In this document: positions 15,780 through 24,487 of the stretch, piece by piece
Position numbering within the stretch: position 1 is the stretch's first letter
Layout of the letters: every line of letters begins with the position of its first letter
Origin: Streptomyces sp. NBC_01669
Lineage (GTDB): Bacteria; Actinomycetota; Actinomycetes; Streptomycetales; Streptomycetaceae
NCBI RefSeq assembly: GCF_026339735.1
Contig: NZ_JAPEQG010000002.1
Span: 1,177,703 to 1,241,702 of the forward strand
DNA: 64,000 nucleotides
Direction: 5' to 3'
Translations under genes and position numbers: made by a program
The notes under the pieces: generated by a model
Database searches by the model: none
What the model saw: the letters and a program-made list of their open reading frames with translations, nothing else
Told to the model about the DNA's origin: nothing

Positions 15780-17216
15780 ATGTCAACCGTCAATCCCAGG
15801 CGCTGGTGGGCGCTCGTCGTGCTCGCCGCAGCGCAGTTCATGGTGATCATGGACACGTCGATCATCGGGGTGGCGCTCCCCGAGATGCAGAAGGACCTCG
15901 GCTTCTCGCAGGGCGAGTTGCAATGGGTCTTCAATGCGTACGTCATCGCCTTCGGCGGACTGCTGCTGCTCGGTGGCCGCCTGTCCGACCTGATCGGCGC
16001 TCGCAAGATATTCAGCGCCGGCTGGGTCGTGCTGATCGCGGGCTCGATCGTCGCGGCAGCCGCGCAAACGGCCTGGGTGGAGGTCGTCGGCCGTGCCGTG
16101 CAGGGCGTGGGCGGTGCGCTGATCGCGCCCTCGGCCATGACCTTGCTGATGATGCTCTTCGCGCACGACCCGAAGGAACTTGGCAAAGCCATGGCGCTCT
16201 ATGGCGCTGCAGCTCCCGCGGGCGGCACGGCCGGTGTGTTCCTCGGCGGCGTATTCACCGAGTGGCTGAGCTGGCCGTGGATCTTCATCATCTACGCCCC
16301 GATCGGCGTTGCCACGCTCGCCGCCACCAAGCTCCTGCCCGCCGTCGGCAGCCGTCGCGGTGCCGTCGACGTTCTCGGAGCGGCCGCGGTCACCGCCGGC
16401 CTGGCGCTCGCCGTCTTCGCCATCGTCCGCGCGCCGGAAGCCGGCTGGCTCTCCACCGGCACCGTGCTTCAGCTGGTCGGCGCCGCCGCGCTGCTCGTGC
16501 TCTTCTTCGTAATCCAGAAGACGGTGCGCGAGCCGCTCATGCCGCTCGGCATCTGGCGCGTCCCGCGGCTCGGCTCGGCCAACCTCGCCATGGCGCTGCT
16601 CGGCGCCGCGTGGATCCCCATGTGGTACTTCCTCAACCTGTACCTCCAGCAGGTCCTCAGCTACGGGGCCTTCGCGTCGGGTGCCGCGCTGCTGCCGATG
16701 ACCGGCCTGCTGATGATCTTCATGACCGCGATCACCGCGAGGCTGCTCGCGAGGTTCGGAGCCAAGCCGCTGATCGGCGGCGGTCTGCTCGTCCTCGCCG
16801 CCGGTCTGTTCTGGCTGTCCGCCGTCGAGCCCACCGGCACCTTCGTGGTCGACGTCCTGCCGGCCTCGCTGGTCGCCGCGCTCGGCATGTCGCTCGCCTA
16901 CATCCCGGCGATGATGGCCGCGATGTCCGGAGCCCCGCAGGAGCAGGCGGGCCTGGCGTCAGGCATCGTCAACACCACCTACCAGGTGGGCTCGGCGCTC
17001 GGCCTCGCCGCGCTGACCGCGGTGGCCACGTCGCAGGGCGCCGGTCAGCTGGGCAACCTGCCTGCACTGACGGATGGCTTCAGCGCCGCGTTCATCTGGG
17101 CCGCCGCGATCGCTGCGGCGGGTGGGCTGATCACCCTGCTGGCGATGCGAAGCGACAAGGCGGCTGCAGCGCAGCAGGCCACCGCCGCTCCGGAGAGCGA
17201 GCGGGCCAGCGTCTGA
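15780..17216 (+). CDS. MFS transporter, DHA2 (EmrB/QacA) family
   Basis: ATG 15780 is preferred (GAAAGGGG about 9 nt upstream) over an in-frame ATG at 15723 that lies within the operator region. The 478-residue protein has about 14 hydrophobic segments and begins MSTVNPRRWWALVVLAAAQF, followed by the DHA2 signature MDTSIIGVALPEM. Motif A is GGRLSDLIGARKIF, and the motif C region GAAAPAGGTAGVFLGGVF matches drug:proton antiporters. It should export a cationic or toxic small molecule across the membrane. The two CsoR-like operators upstream suggest induction by a metal ion or reactive electrophile. No linked regulator gene is present. Confidence 0.88.
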   Translation: MSTVNPRRWWALVVLAAAQFMVIMDTSIIGVALPEMQKDLGFSQGELQWVFNAYVIAFGGLLLLGGRLSDLIGARKIFSAGWVVLIAGSIVAAAAQTAWVEVVGRAVQGVGGALIAPSAMTLLMMLFAHDPKELGKAMALYGAAAPAGGTAGVFLGGVFTEWLSWPWIFIIYAPIGVATLAATKLLPAVGSRRGAVDVLGAAAVTAGLALAVFAIVRAPEAGWLSTGTVLQLVGAAALLVLFFVIQKTVREPLMPLGIWRVPRLGSANLAMALLGAAWIPMWYFLNLYLQQVLSYGAFASGAALLPMTGLLMIFMTAITARLLARFGAKPLIGGGLLVLAAGLFWLSAVEPTGTFVVDVLPASLVAALGMSLAYIPAMMAAMSGAPQEQAGLASGIVNTTYQVGSALGLAALTAVATSQGAGQLGNLPALTDGFSAAFIWAAAIAAAGGLITLLAMRSDKAAAAQQATAAPESERASV

Positions 17217-17349
17217 CGCCGGCGGTACCCACTGAGGCAGGCGGGGCTGCGTAGGCCGCTGGCCACCAGAACAACAGGCCAGAGAACCGGCGAAGGGCCG
17301 TTCAGTACAGGATGACCTGAAAAGCCGCCTGAGCGACCAATTACGCCAT

Positions 17350-17625
17350 GTGCGGCATGTCAGCACACGCTGTCCGCGCGAAGTGATCAGGCCGCCGGGC
17401 AGCGGAACAGCAGCGGCCGGAGCCGCGGCGGGCGTACCGCTCGACGGACTCCCATGGCAGCCAATGCTGCTGCTTGGTGTCCTCACGGTGCTGTCCGTGG
17501 GGTGGAGGTGCTGGCTGCGATACCGAATCTCCCGGCAGGCCATGAAGCGAGTCGCTGAGAAGGACGTTGTCGCACTCTTCTCCGCCATCAGCGACAGCGA
17601 AAGCCGCAGCCATCGCACCCGATAG
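17350..17625 (+). CDS. small hypothetical protein with one membrane segment
   Basis: The frame encodes up to 91 residues from GTG 17350. A plausible core is LPWQPMLLLGVLTVLSVGWR, a single hydrophobic helix, followed by a basic cytoplasmic tail (YRISRQAMKRVAEKDVVALF). A well-formed terminator directly follows it, supporting a real gene. No family recognised; the start codon is uncertain. Confidence 0.45.
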   Translation: MRHVSTRCPREVIRPPGSGTAAAGAAAGVPLDGLPWQPMLLLGVLTVLSVGWRCWLRYRISRQAMKRVAEKDVVALFSAISDSESRSHRTR

Positions 17626-17629
17626 ACCA

Positions 17630-17653
17630 GCCCCGGACCGCGAGGTCCGGGGC
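17630..17653 (+). terminator. hairpin terminator
   Basis: GCCCCGGACC and GGTCCGGGGC form a perfect 10-bp stem with a GCGA loop, 4 nt after the stop of the small membrane gene. It may also end transcription from the MFS gene. Confidence 0.7.
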
Positions 17654-17809
17654 CCTAAATGTGGGGGTACTCTCCCGAAACTTCCGCCAAGTGCTACCAA
17701 AAGTGCGTGACCTGCGCTGATGCCCACAGAACAGCCCAGAACCCGGTCCTGAGCGTCCGGTCCGGCGGCCCGCGCAGGACATGGCGGCCGAGGCCGCGTC
17801 GGGGAACGG

Positions 17810-18025
17810 TCAGGTGCCGGTCTTCTTGCGCGTCTCGCCGCCGCGGGAGCGGAAGGTCACCCCGGCGTCGGCGAGGAGGCGGTGTACGCCGCCGTAGGAG
17901 CGGTTCGTGGCTTCGGCGATGGAACGAACGGAGTCACCGTTTTCGTACCTCTTCCGCAATTCCGTGGCGACCTGGTCGCGGTCCGGGCCCGCCATCAGTT
18001 TGCGGGCCGGTGTCTTCCTGGACAT
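17810..18025 (-). CDS. small helix-turn-helix protein
   Basis: ATG 18025 has GGGAGGG 10 nt upstream. The 71-residue product MSRKTPARKLMAGPDRDQVA continues LRKRYENGDSVRSIAEATNR and SYGGVHRLLADAGVTFRSRG, an HTH_23-like fold found in short Streptomyces DNA-binding proteins that often lie near mobile or developmental loci. It is divergent from the interrupted ssb gene 143 bp away. Targets unknown. Confidence 0.7.
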   Translation of the reverse strand: MSRKTPARKLMAGPDRDQVATELRKRYENGDSVRSIAEATNRSYGGVHRLLADAGVTFRSRGGETRKKTGT

Positions 18026-18313
18026 CAGCAAATTCCCTCCCACAAGGCAGCAGATACCGCCATGATCGCGTGCAGTGGACGGCTGCGGCCACCGATTCGG
18101 CCGAACTGTCACTGCCCGCCGGTACGGTGGGCTCATCCACGGTGCGGCAGGTTGAAGGGACGGTAGTCATGGCGGGCGAGACGCTGGTGACGGTGGTGGG
18201 CAACCTGACCGCCGACCCCGAACTGCGGTACACCAACTCGGGTATCCCCGTTGTCGGGTTCACGATCGCGTCCACCCCCGTTATGTTCTTCGCGGTCCTG
18301 CAAGAGGGCCGCT

Positions 18314-18480
18314 GGCCTCCGGGCCCGGCATGACTGTGTCCCCCTGTCGAACAGATGACCTGGGGGTGGTGTCACCGGGCCCGGGAGGTGCCGTCGGAGA
18401 CGCTGATGAGAGGTCCGGCCACTGCCCGGTCCGGCGCAATGCCGGACAGCTCGCGGGCGGCAGGTCTGCATAACGTGGAT
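18314..18480 (+). ncRNA. candidate IS110 bridge RNA region
   Basis: The noncoding 5' segment folds into two stem-loops. In the first, GGCCTCCGGGCCCGG (18314-18328) pairs with CCGGGCCCGGGAGG (18375-18388) around a large internal loop. In the second, TCCGGC-GCAAT-GCCGGA forms a hairpin near 18430-18446. The first loop contains GGGGGTGG (18362-18369), complementary to the target sequence CCACCCCC at the insertion junction (18272-18279). This is the layout of a target-binding loop. It is an inference from structure; transcript ends are unknown. Confidence 0.4.
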
Positions 18481-18537
18481 GCGCGCGTACGACACCACTG
18501 CCGAGGCCGGCACGTTCAACTCGCCTGGAGGGGCGCG

Positions 18538-19752
18538 ATGTTCGATACCGAAGACGTGGGCGTGTTCCTCGGCCTGGACGTCGGCAAGAGTGCTCATCAC
18601 GGCCACGGACTCACCCCGGCCGGGAAGAAGGTCCTCGACAAGCAGCTGCCCAACAGCGAGCCGAGGCTGCGGGCCGCGTTCGACAAGCTGACCGCGAAGT
18701 TCGGCACCGTCCTGGTGATCGTGGACCAGCCCGCCTCGATCGGCGCCCTCCCGCTGGCCGTGGCCCGCGACGCGGGCTGCAAGGTCGCCTACCTGCCCGG
18801 CCTGGCAATGCGCCGGATCGCCGACCTGTATCCGGGCGAGGCGAAGACCGACGCTCGTGACGCGGCGGTGATCGCGGACGCGGCCCGCACCCTGCCGCAC
18901 ACCCTGCGCTCTCTGGAACTGACCGACGAGATCACCGCCGAACTGACCGTGCTCGTCGGCTTCGACCAGGACCTGGCCGCCGAGGCCACCCGCACGTCCA
19001 ACCGGATACGCGGCCTGCTCACCCAGTTCCACCCAAGCCTGGAGCGTGTCCTGGGCCCCCGTCTCGACCACCAGGCCGTCACCTGGCTTCTTGAACGCCA
19101 CGGATCCCCGGCCGCACTGCGAAAGGCCGGACGCCGCCGCCTCGTCGAACTCGTCCGGCCCAAGGCCCCGCGCATGGCCACCCGGCTGATCGACGACGTC
19201 TTCGACGCGCTCGACGAGCAGACCGTCGTCGTGCCAGGGACCGGCACCCTCGACATCGTCGTTCCCTCCCTGGCCCGCTCGCTCGCGGCCGTCCAGGAAC
19301 AGCGCCGGGCTCTGGAAGCCCAGATCAACACCCTGCTGGAGGCTCACCCTCTTTCCCCGGTCCTGACGTCGATGCCCGGCGTCGGCGTCAGGACCGCCGC
19401 CGTCCTGCTGGTCACCGTCGGAGACGGCACCAACTTCCCCACCGCCGCCCACCTCGCCTCCTACGCCGGCCTCGCCCCCACCACGAAATCGTCCGGCACA
19501 TCGATCCACGGCGAGCACGCACCCCGAGGCGGCAACCGGCAACTCAAACGCGCCATGTTCCTCTCCGCCTTCGCCTGCATGAACGCCGATCCCGCCTCCC
19601 GCACCTACTACGACAAGCAACGCGCCCGCGGCAAAACCCACACCCAGGCCCTCCTCCGCCTCGCCCGCCAACGCACCAGCGTCCTGTTCGCCATGCTCCG
19701 AGACGGCACCTTCTACGAGTCCCGAACCCCCACCGTCACCCTCGCCGCATGA
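18538..19752 (+). CDS. IS110-family RuvC-like recombinase/transposase
   Basis: ATG 18538 follows GGAGGGG by 6 nt. The 404-residue protein has the N-terminal DEDD domain (VFLGLDVGKSAHHGHGL, VLVIVDQPASIG, EAKTDARDAAVIADAAR) and the C-terminal transposase_20 region (LTSMPGVGVRTAAVLLVTVG, then LASYAGLAPTTKSSGTSIHG with the conserved serine region). It appears intact and would act with the bridge RNA encoded upstream. Confidence 0.92.
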   Translation: MFDTEDVGVFLGLDVGKSAHHGHGLTPAGKKVLDKQLPNSEPRLRAAFDKLTAKFGTVLVIVDQPASIGALPLAVARDAGCKVAYLPGLAMRRIADLYPGEAKTDARDAAVIADAARTLPHTLRSLELTDEITAELTVLVGFDQDLAAEATRTSNRIRGLLTQFHPSLERVLGPRLDHQAVTWLLERHGSPAALRKAGRRRLVELVRPKAPRMATRLIDDVFDALDEQTVVVPGTGTLDIVVPSLARSLAAVQEQRRALEAQINTLLEAHPLSPVLTSMPGVGVRTAAVLLVTVGDGTNFPTAAHLASYAGLAPTTKSSGTSIHGEHAPRGGNRQLKRAMFLSAFACMNADPASRTYYDKQRARGKTHTQALLRLARQRTSVLFAMLRDGTFYESRTPTVTLAA

Positions 19753-20278
19753 CCAGGATGAAAACCCTCAAAACCGGCAGCACGAACTTGACGAAGGACA
19801 TAGAGGCACCCCCCCCGCACCTTCGACCGCGAGCGCAGCGAGTTCGTCGACGGGGAGCCTCTGTTCCTGCGCTGTTCGCTCTGGCGCCAGGCCGCCGAGA
19901 ATGCAGCCCAGTCGCTGCAGCGTGGGATGCGCGTCATCGTCAACGGCAGGCTCAAGCAGCGCACCTTCGACGACAAGGAGGGCCAGCGCCGCACCGTCGT
20001 CGAGGTCGACGCCGAGGAGGTCGCGGCCTCCCTCTCCTACGCGAAGGCGGCCGTCACCAAGGTCACCCGCAGTGTCGGCGACGCCCCGCCCCGCCAGGGA
20101 CAGGCCCCTGCTGCGGAGTCCCGCCCCGCCAGGCAGGCGCAGGCTCCCGCCGGTGGCGAGCCGCACCCGTTCTAAAGTCCAGCGGCACCTGGCACGGTCC
20201 GCGGCCGTGGACCAGATCATGAGCAGGAGAAGATCACGGCGGCACCGCCGCCCCGCCCCCGCCGCTGAGGTGGTCCCC

Positions 20279-20591
20279 ATGCAGCAGCCGTTTTCGATGG
20301 ACGACCTCAAAGCACGTACGCCTCGCCGCGTGGCAGGCGGGCAACCCATTCTTCGAGCAGGGCCTGGTCGACGAGTCGTACTCCCGCACCACGTTCTGCG
20401 GGCGCGGCGTGCTCTTGATCACCCACCGCATGGCGCCCCGGCCCGGATGGCGCCCCTATCTCGCGTGGTTCGCGCCAGCCGACGACGGCGCCCGGTTCAC
20501 AGTCCTTCCGCACGCCCTAGAACACGCGGACGCACGCTCGGCCCGCAAGGCGGCAGAGGCGCTGGCGGCACGGATATGCACCTGCCCGTGA
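20279..20591 (+). pseudogene. small hypothetical protein with a one-base frameshift
   Basis: ATG 20279 reads MQQPFSMDDLK, then the sense shifts by one base. Removing one A from CTCAAAGCAC (20307-20316) joins it to HVRLAAWQAGNPFFEQGLVD, SYSRTTFCGRGVLLITHRMA and PYLAWFAPADDGARF, ending at TGA 20591. The repaired protein of about 103 residues resembles conserved actinobacterial hypothetical proteins of unknown function. A sequencing error cannot be excluded. Confidence 0.45.
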
Positions 20592-20597
20592 CAGCAG

Positions 20598-21843
20598 TGT
20601 GGGTGCCGACAAATCATCCGGCCAGGTCAGGAGCTTGAGCGTTACTGGCAGGCCTTCTGCTCGCGCGCCACTCGCGCCCGTGCTGTTCACCCGGACGGCC
20701 GTCGGCGGCATCATGATCTGTCGTGCTGCTGCGCCTGGCCTACCTCGCCGTCACCCATACGTTCACGCTCCTGCGGCTGCTGCCGATGAGTGAGCGGGAC
20801 AAAGACATCGAGATCCTCACGCTGCGGCACCAGCTGCTGGTCCTACAGCGCCAGGTCGGCAAGCCCGCGTTCACCGACACCGACCGCGCGCTGCCCGCCG
20901 GCCTGCTCCATCGTCTCCCGATGAACAAGCTGCGCCGGCTCCTGCTGCTGGTGCGTCCCGACACGATCTTGCGATGGCACCGCGACCTGCTCAAACAGCG
21001 CCATGCCGTCACGTGCGCACCGAGGCGGCGGGGGCGCCCGCCCACAGTCCGCTCGATCCGCAGTCTGGTCTTGCGCCTGGCACGTGAGAACAGCTCCTGG
21101 GGGTACCGGCGCATCCACGGTGAGCTCGCGGCGCTCGGCATCAAGGTCGCCGCCTCCACGGTCTGGGAGATCCTCAAGGAGCACGGCATCCCGCCCGCCC
21201 CCGAACGCGAAGGCACGACCTGGGCCGACTTCCTGCGCAGCCAGGCCGACGCGCTCCTCGCCTGCGACTTCTTCGAGACCCGCGCCATGGCCGGGGCACG
21301 CCTGTACGTTTTCGCCGTCATCGAGCACACCACCCGCAGGATCCGGATCCTGGGCGCCACCGCACACCCCACCGCGGACTGGGTGGTACAGGTCGGACGC
21401 AATCTCGCCATGGATCTCCAGGACGCGGGCAGCCAGGCCAGGTTTTTGATCCGCGACCGGGACCGGAAGTTCACACAGGCCTTCGATGCCGTGCTCGCCG
21501 ACGCCGGGTTGGAGGTCGTCACCAGCGGTGTCCGGATGCCCCGAATGAACTCCATCACGGAGCGCTGGACACAGACCTGCCGCAGGGAGCTGCTGGACCG
21601 CACCTTGATCTGGAACCAAAGCCACCTCCTGCACGTGGTCCAAGAGTTCGAATCGTTCTATAACGGGCATCGGCCGCACCGGCCCCTCGGCCAAGCCGCC
21701 CCGCTCCGCCCGCTACCTGAACCGATCACCGAACCAGGACAGATCGCACATCTGGAGGTCCACCGACGAGACCGGCTCGGCGGAACCCTGCATGAGTACC
21801 AACATGCCGCCTGAGCAGGTCGGATGATTAATCGGCACCCGCA
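20598..21843 (+). mobile_element. rve-type insertion sequence, complete copy
   Basis: The terminal repeats are TGTGGGTGCCGACAAATCAT (left, 20598) and, read inward from 21843, TGCGGGTGCCGATTAATCAT, each continuing CCG..C. One transposase gene fills the 1.25 kb. A 5'-truncated relative is at 2.6 kb, a 5' fragment at 11.4 kb and a diverged intact relative at 57 kb, so this type has been repeatedly active in the replicon. Confidence 0.88.
20723..21814 (+). CDS. rve-type IS transposase (single ORF)
   Basis: A 363-residue protein from GTG 20723. It has an N-terminal segment (LLRLAYLAVTHTFTLLRLLP), an HTH-like region (RRIHGELAALGIKVAASTVW) and an rve integrase core with DDE residues in LACDFFETRA, FLIRDRDRKFTQAF and TERWTQTCRRELLDR. 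It ends GGTLHEYQHAA. Streptomyces copies are usually labelled integrase-core proteins; relation to IS3/IS481 is plausible but I could not fix the family. It appears intact. Confidence 0.88.
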   Translation: MLLRLAYLAVTHTFTLLRLLPMSERDKDIEILTLRHQLLVLQRQVGKPAFTDTDRALPAGLLHRLPMNKLRRLLLLVRPDTILRWHRDLLKQRHAVTCAPRRRGRPPTVRSIRSLVLRLARENSSWGYRRIHGELAALGIKVAASTVWEILKEHGIPPAPEREGTTWADFLRSQADALLACDFFETRAMAGARLYVFAVIEHTTRRIRILGATAHPTADWVVQVGRNLAMDLQDAGSQARFLIRDRDRKFTQAFDAVLADAGLEVVTSGVRMPRMNSITERWTQTCRRELLDRTLIWNQSHLLHVVQEFESFYNGHRPHRPLGQAAPLRPLPEPITEPGQIAHLEVHRRDRLGGTLHEYQHAA

Positions 21844-21887
21844 CCGTCGCCGCTATCAATGTCGGTGGTGGCTGGAACGCTGAACGC

Positions 21888-22132
21888 ATGACCGGCGGCG
21901 ACGACGAGCGGTGCTACGCGGCCGGATCTACAGCCACGTCTATAACGACCCCGACCTGGGCCCGGCGCCGACGGGTAGGCGGGCAACTCGACGGGCTGCT
22001 CTTGGGCGTTACGGGCAGGACACCGGCGCCACCCCGCTCACCGTGCTCGGATCGTTGCTCGGCGGACGTGCGCTGTACGACCCATGCCCCGGCGAGGCGG
22101 GCCGCTTCCACTGGACCGGCGATACACCCTGA
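21888..22132 (+). pseudogene. frameshifted small hypothetical gene
   Basis: Sense moves between frames: MTGGDDER, then LRGRIYSHVYNDPDLGPAPT, then VGGQLDGLLLGVTGRTP, then GGRALYDPCPGEAGRFHWTG with a TGA at 22132. Together these recall a small conserved Streptomyces protein with a VGGPLDG...GGRALYDPR.GDPGRxxW pattern. At least two indels make it inactive. Confidence 0.45.
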
Positions 22133-22258
22133 CCCACGAGGAGCCCGGCCGCCCAACCGTATAGGCCCTGTCCGACTAGGGGCTGTCCGATGGGTCGTGT
22201 AACGGCGTTCATGGATGCGGGATCGTCCCCGGCAGCCTCAGGGCGGTTAAATGCTCAG

Positions 22259-22981
22259 GTGGTGAACTGGGCACAGATGTACGACTGCTACGGGGACGTC
22301 GATCGCGTCCCCGAGCTCCTGGCGCGGGCCGAGCGGGAGGGCGACGCAGAGGCGTGGGATGAGCTGGGTTATCGGCTGGTCCTCGAGTGCGGCTTGGTGT
22401 TTCCCGCCAGTTTTGCCGCACTGCCGCGTCTGGTGTGTCTAGCGTCGCGGAGCGCGCGGGCGCGTGGGTTGGCTGGGACGATCGTCCGGTGCGCGGCAGG
22501 GGGCCATGGCTGCGACGACCTGCTGGCGGGCTGTGCCGAAGCGATCGCGGAGTTCCGTGAGCTGCTGGATCGGCACCTGCGGTCGCGGCCGGACGACTAC
22601 CTCGCGACCTTCCGCGACTTGATCGCGGTCGAAGGGCACTACCACTGGAGTGCGGTCCTGGGGGACTTCTCGGACGACTTTTACCAGGTCGCCTGCCCTC
22701 ACTGCGCTGTGGAGGTGACGATCGCCATCGGCGGTTGCGGACGCTATTCAGCGATCCGGGACTGGAACCTGGGCGACGTGGACCGACGCGACCTGAGGCC
22801 AGCGTCCCCCGAGGGGCTCTCCGGCATCGGTCGTTGGATGCACGAGATTGCCGTCCGTGATGGGGAAGTTGTGCTCGCCGACGGAATCACCCATCTCTTC
22901 GGCCAGGCGGAATGCCCACGCTGTGCCAGCGTCTTCAACATCGCGGATGAGTACGCGTCTTCCAATCGCCCTCTCATGTGA
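22259..22981 (+). CDS. hypothetical protein with two CxxC pairs, immunity-like
   Basis: The protein is about 240 residues, with likely starts at GTG 22259/22262 or ATG 22277. The N-terminal ~90 residues (DVDRVPELLARAEREGDAEA, then LVFPASFAALPRLVCLA) resemble HEAT-like alpha-helical proteins of actinobacterial toxin-immunity loci. The C-terminal half contains VACPHCAVEV and AECPRCASVFNIADEYAS, two CxxC knuckles about 75 residues apart that could bind one zinc. No toxin gene adjoins it. Function not known. Confidence 0.65.
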   Translation: MVNWAQMYDCYGDVDRVPELLARAEREGDAEAWDELGYRLVLECGLVFPASFAALPRLVCLASRSARARGLAGTIVRCAAGGHGCDDLLAGCAEAIAEFRELLDRHLRSRPDDYLATFRDLIAVEGHYHWSAVLGDFSDDFYQVACPHCAVEVTIAIGGCGRYSAIRDWNLGDVDRRDLRPASPEGLSGIGRWMHEIAVRDGEVVLADGITHLFGQAECPRCASVFNIADEYASSNRPLM

Positions 22982-23291
22982 GCGGTGTATTGGGAGCGAG
23001 CGACTCTGTCTCAGAGGGCGTTTAGGCATGCTTGGTAGAGATAGGTCGCCTTCGAGTCCGGCGGCTTTCGGGTAACTCCGTCCTATTGAGGGTCTAATCG
23101 TCTGCCCTGCATTGGTTATCGAGGCATCCGTTTAGCTCGCACATAGCCCTCGGATTCCGTTTGGCATTAGCAATGCCCTGGAAGCTCCCTGCCTGCAGGG
23201 AGCTTCCAGGAGTTTCGGGCCATGGTTGTCAGTGGCAAATCCTGACAAAGTGTGTTGAAGCGGTCAGTGTGAATCAATATCAAACGCCCAG
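22982..23291. other. 310-bp intergenic region
   Basis: No coding signal was seen. It contains the hairpin described at 23178-23209 between two convergent genes. Confidence 0.6.
23178..23209. terminator. bidirectional terminator hairpin
   Basis: CTGGAAGCTCCCTG and its exact complement form a 14-bp stem with a CCTG loop between two convergent genes, the usual place for a shared terminator. Confidence 0.75.
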
Positions 23292-24347
23292 TCAGACCTG
23301 GCAATCGATCGCGACCTTCAGCACGTCGCCGGATGGGGACGTCAGCAGTGGGAGGGCGGCATCGACAAGGTTGGGCAGCGGCACGCGGTGGGTGACCAGG
23401 CCGTCGGTGGTGAATCGGCCGTCGGCCAGCCAGTGCACGGCCAGTGCGACGTCGACGTCCCACAGGTGTGCGGCCGAGCCGACCAAGTAGCGTTCACCCA
23501 GCACGAGTTCCGGCAGGGAGATCGCGTGGCGTTCCCCGCCCAGGCCGACGGCGACGACGGTGCCGCCGCGGCGGCAGGCGGTGAGGGCGCGGTCGAGTTG
23601 GCCGGGTGCGCCGCTGCACTCGTAGACCACATCGAAGCCCGGCGGGCCCAGTTCGGCGAGCAGGGCGTCGAGCTCGTCCGGCGCGCAGGCTCTGGTCGCA
23701 CCGTGGGATTCGGTGTGTGCGCGGCGGAACGGACTCGGGTCGACCAACCAACAGCGGGTCGCGCCCGTCGCAAGGGCCGCCTGGGCGGCCAGTTGGCCGA
23801 CCGTGCCGCCACCGATCACCAGGGCCGTCGCCCCCATCGGACTGGGCGCCTTGCGGACCGCACGCACGGCCACGGCCGCGGGTTCGGCCAGGACCGCCCG
23901 CTCCGGTGCGAGACCCTCGGGAAGCGGTACGCAGGTGCGTGCCCTGGCGACCATGTACTCGGCGAGACCGCCGTCGTCCTGCTGGCCCGGCACGGACAGC
24001 TCAGGGCACAGCCCCTCCTCGTGGCGCAGGCACCACCAGCACCGGCCGCAGCCGTTGACCACATCCGGCACGACCAGGGTGCCGACCGCGGGGCCGCTGC
24101 CGTCCCTGGCGGCCACCACCACCTCGCCGACCACCTCGTGCCCCAGCGTCAGCGGCGCCATCCGGCCGCTCCCGGGGTGCGGGGCGTCGGCCGGGATGAT
24201 CAGCGGCCCGGCGCGGAACTCCTCGAGGTCGGTGCCGCAAATACCGCACCAGTGCACCTTGACCAACACTTCGTCATCGCGCGTCGGGCGCAGCTCGACT
24301 TGCTCGACGCGGAGGTCTCCGCGCCCGTGCCAGCGGGCGGCAAGCAT
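23292..24347 (-). CDS. zinc-dependent MDR sugar/polyol dehydrogenase
   Basis: A 351-residue medium-chain dehydrogenase starting MLAARWHGRGDLRVEQVELR. The catalytic zinc ligands lie in HWCGICGTDLEEF and LTLGHEVVGEV. The structural zinc site is CGRCWWCLRHEEGLC. The NAD(P) fold is VIGGGTVGQLAAQAAL. It resembles 2,3-butanediol, threonine and sorbitol dehydrogenases. It is divergent (140 bp) from the FadR-type regulator of the adjoining sugar operon, so it likely oxidises that pathway's sugar or a related polyol. Substrate not provable from sequence. Confidence 0.88.
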   Translation of the reverse strand: MLAARWHGRGDLRVEQVELRPTRDDEVLVKVHWCGICGTDLEEFRAGPLIIPADAPHPGSGRMAPLTLGHEVVGEVVVAARDGSGPAVGTLVVPDVVNGCGRCWWCLRHEEGLCPELSVPGQQDDGGLAEYMVARARTCVPLPEGLAPERAVLAEPAAVAVRAVRKAPSPMGATALVIGGGTVGQLAAQAALATGATRCWLVDPSPFRRAHTESHGATRACAPDELDALLAELGPPGFDVVYECSGAPGQLDRALTACRRGGTVVAVGLGGERHAISLPELVLGERYLVGSAAHLWDVDVALAVHWLADGRFTTDGLVTHRVPLPNLVDAALPLLTSPSGDVLKVAIDCQV

Positions 24348-24392
24348 GTGACTGACTCCTCACTCAGACCGTGGGTGAGCCGGAGAGTACAT

Positions 24393-24405
24393 CTGGTCAG
24401 ACCGG
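24393..24405. promoter_or_regulatory. FadR/GntR-type operator in the divergent promoter
   Basis: CTGGTCAGACCGG is a palindrome around a central A with one mismatch, of the TGGTNNNACC type bound by FadR-subfamily GntR regulators. A second half-site (CTGGTCAG) occurs about 45 bp on. It lies between the dehydrogenase and the regulator, so it could control both directions. Confidence 0.5.
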
Positions 24406-24487
24406 TTTGGCCAGGCATCCACCTGAACAAGATTTCGCTGGTCAGAGGTATTGACGACGAGATGGACCGTGGACAACACTCCGCGGC

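Larger units (their letters stand above)
18279..19813 (+). mobile_element. IS110-family insertion sequence in ssb
   Basis: About 1.54 kb of DNA separates two halves of ssb. As expected for IS110 there are no long terminal inverted repeats. C-rich sequences occur at both junctions (CCACCCCCG left, GCACCCCCCCCGC right), so the exact recombination core cannot be fixed within a few bases. The 5' noncoding part (about 260 nt before the recombinase) is in the position where IS110 elements encode their bridge RNA. Confidence 0.85.
18169..20175 (+). pseudogene. ssb: single-stranded DNA-binding protein gene split by IS110
   Basis: The first piece, 18169-18278, encodes MAGETLVTVVGNLTADPELR, then YTNSGIPVVGFTIASTP. 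The second, from about 19814 to TAA 20175, resumes with RTFDRERSEFVDGEPLFLRC, SLWRQAAENAAQSLQRGMRV and a proline/glutamine-rich tail ending GGEPHPF. Together they make one OB-fold SSB of about 155 residues with the conserved acidic-proline-phenylalanine-like C-terminus. The gap is exactly occupied by the IS110-family element. The host must have another ssb gene; this copy is typical of plasmid or island SSBs. Confidence 0.85.

Noticed and set aside
20217..20270. A 17-codon frame before the frameshifted gene, rich in Arg
   Set aside because: Too short, low complexity and without a convincing start context.
22150..22200. GGCCCTGTCCGACTAGGGGCTGTCCGATGG as a possible IS5 end
   Set aside because: No partner repeat or transposase nearby; similarity to the IS5-type ends is limited to the CCTGTCCG core.
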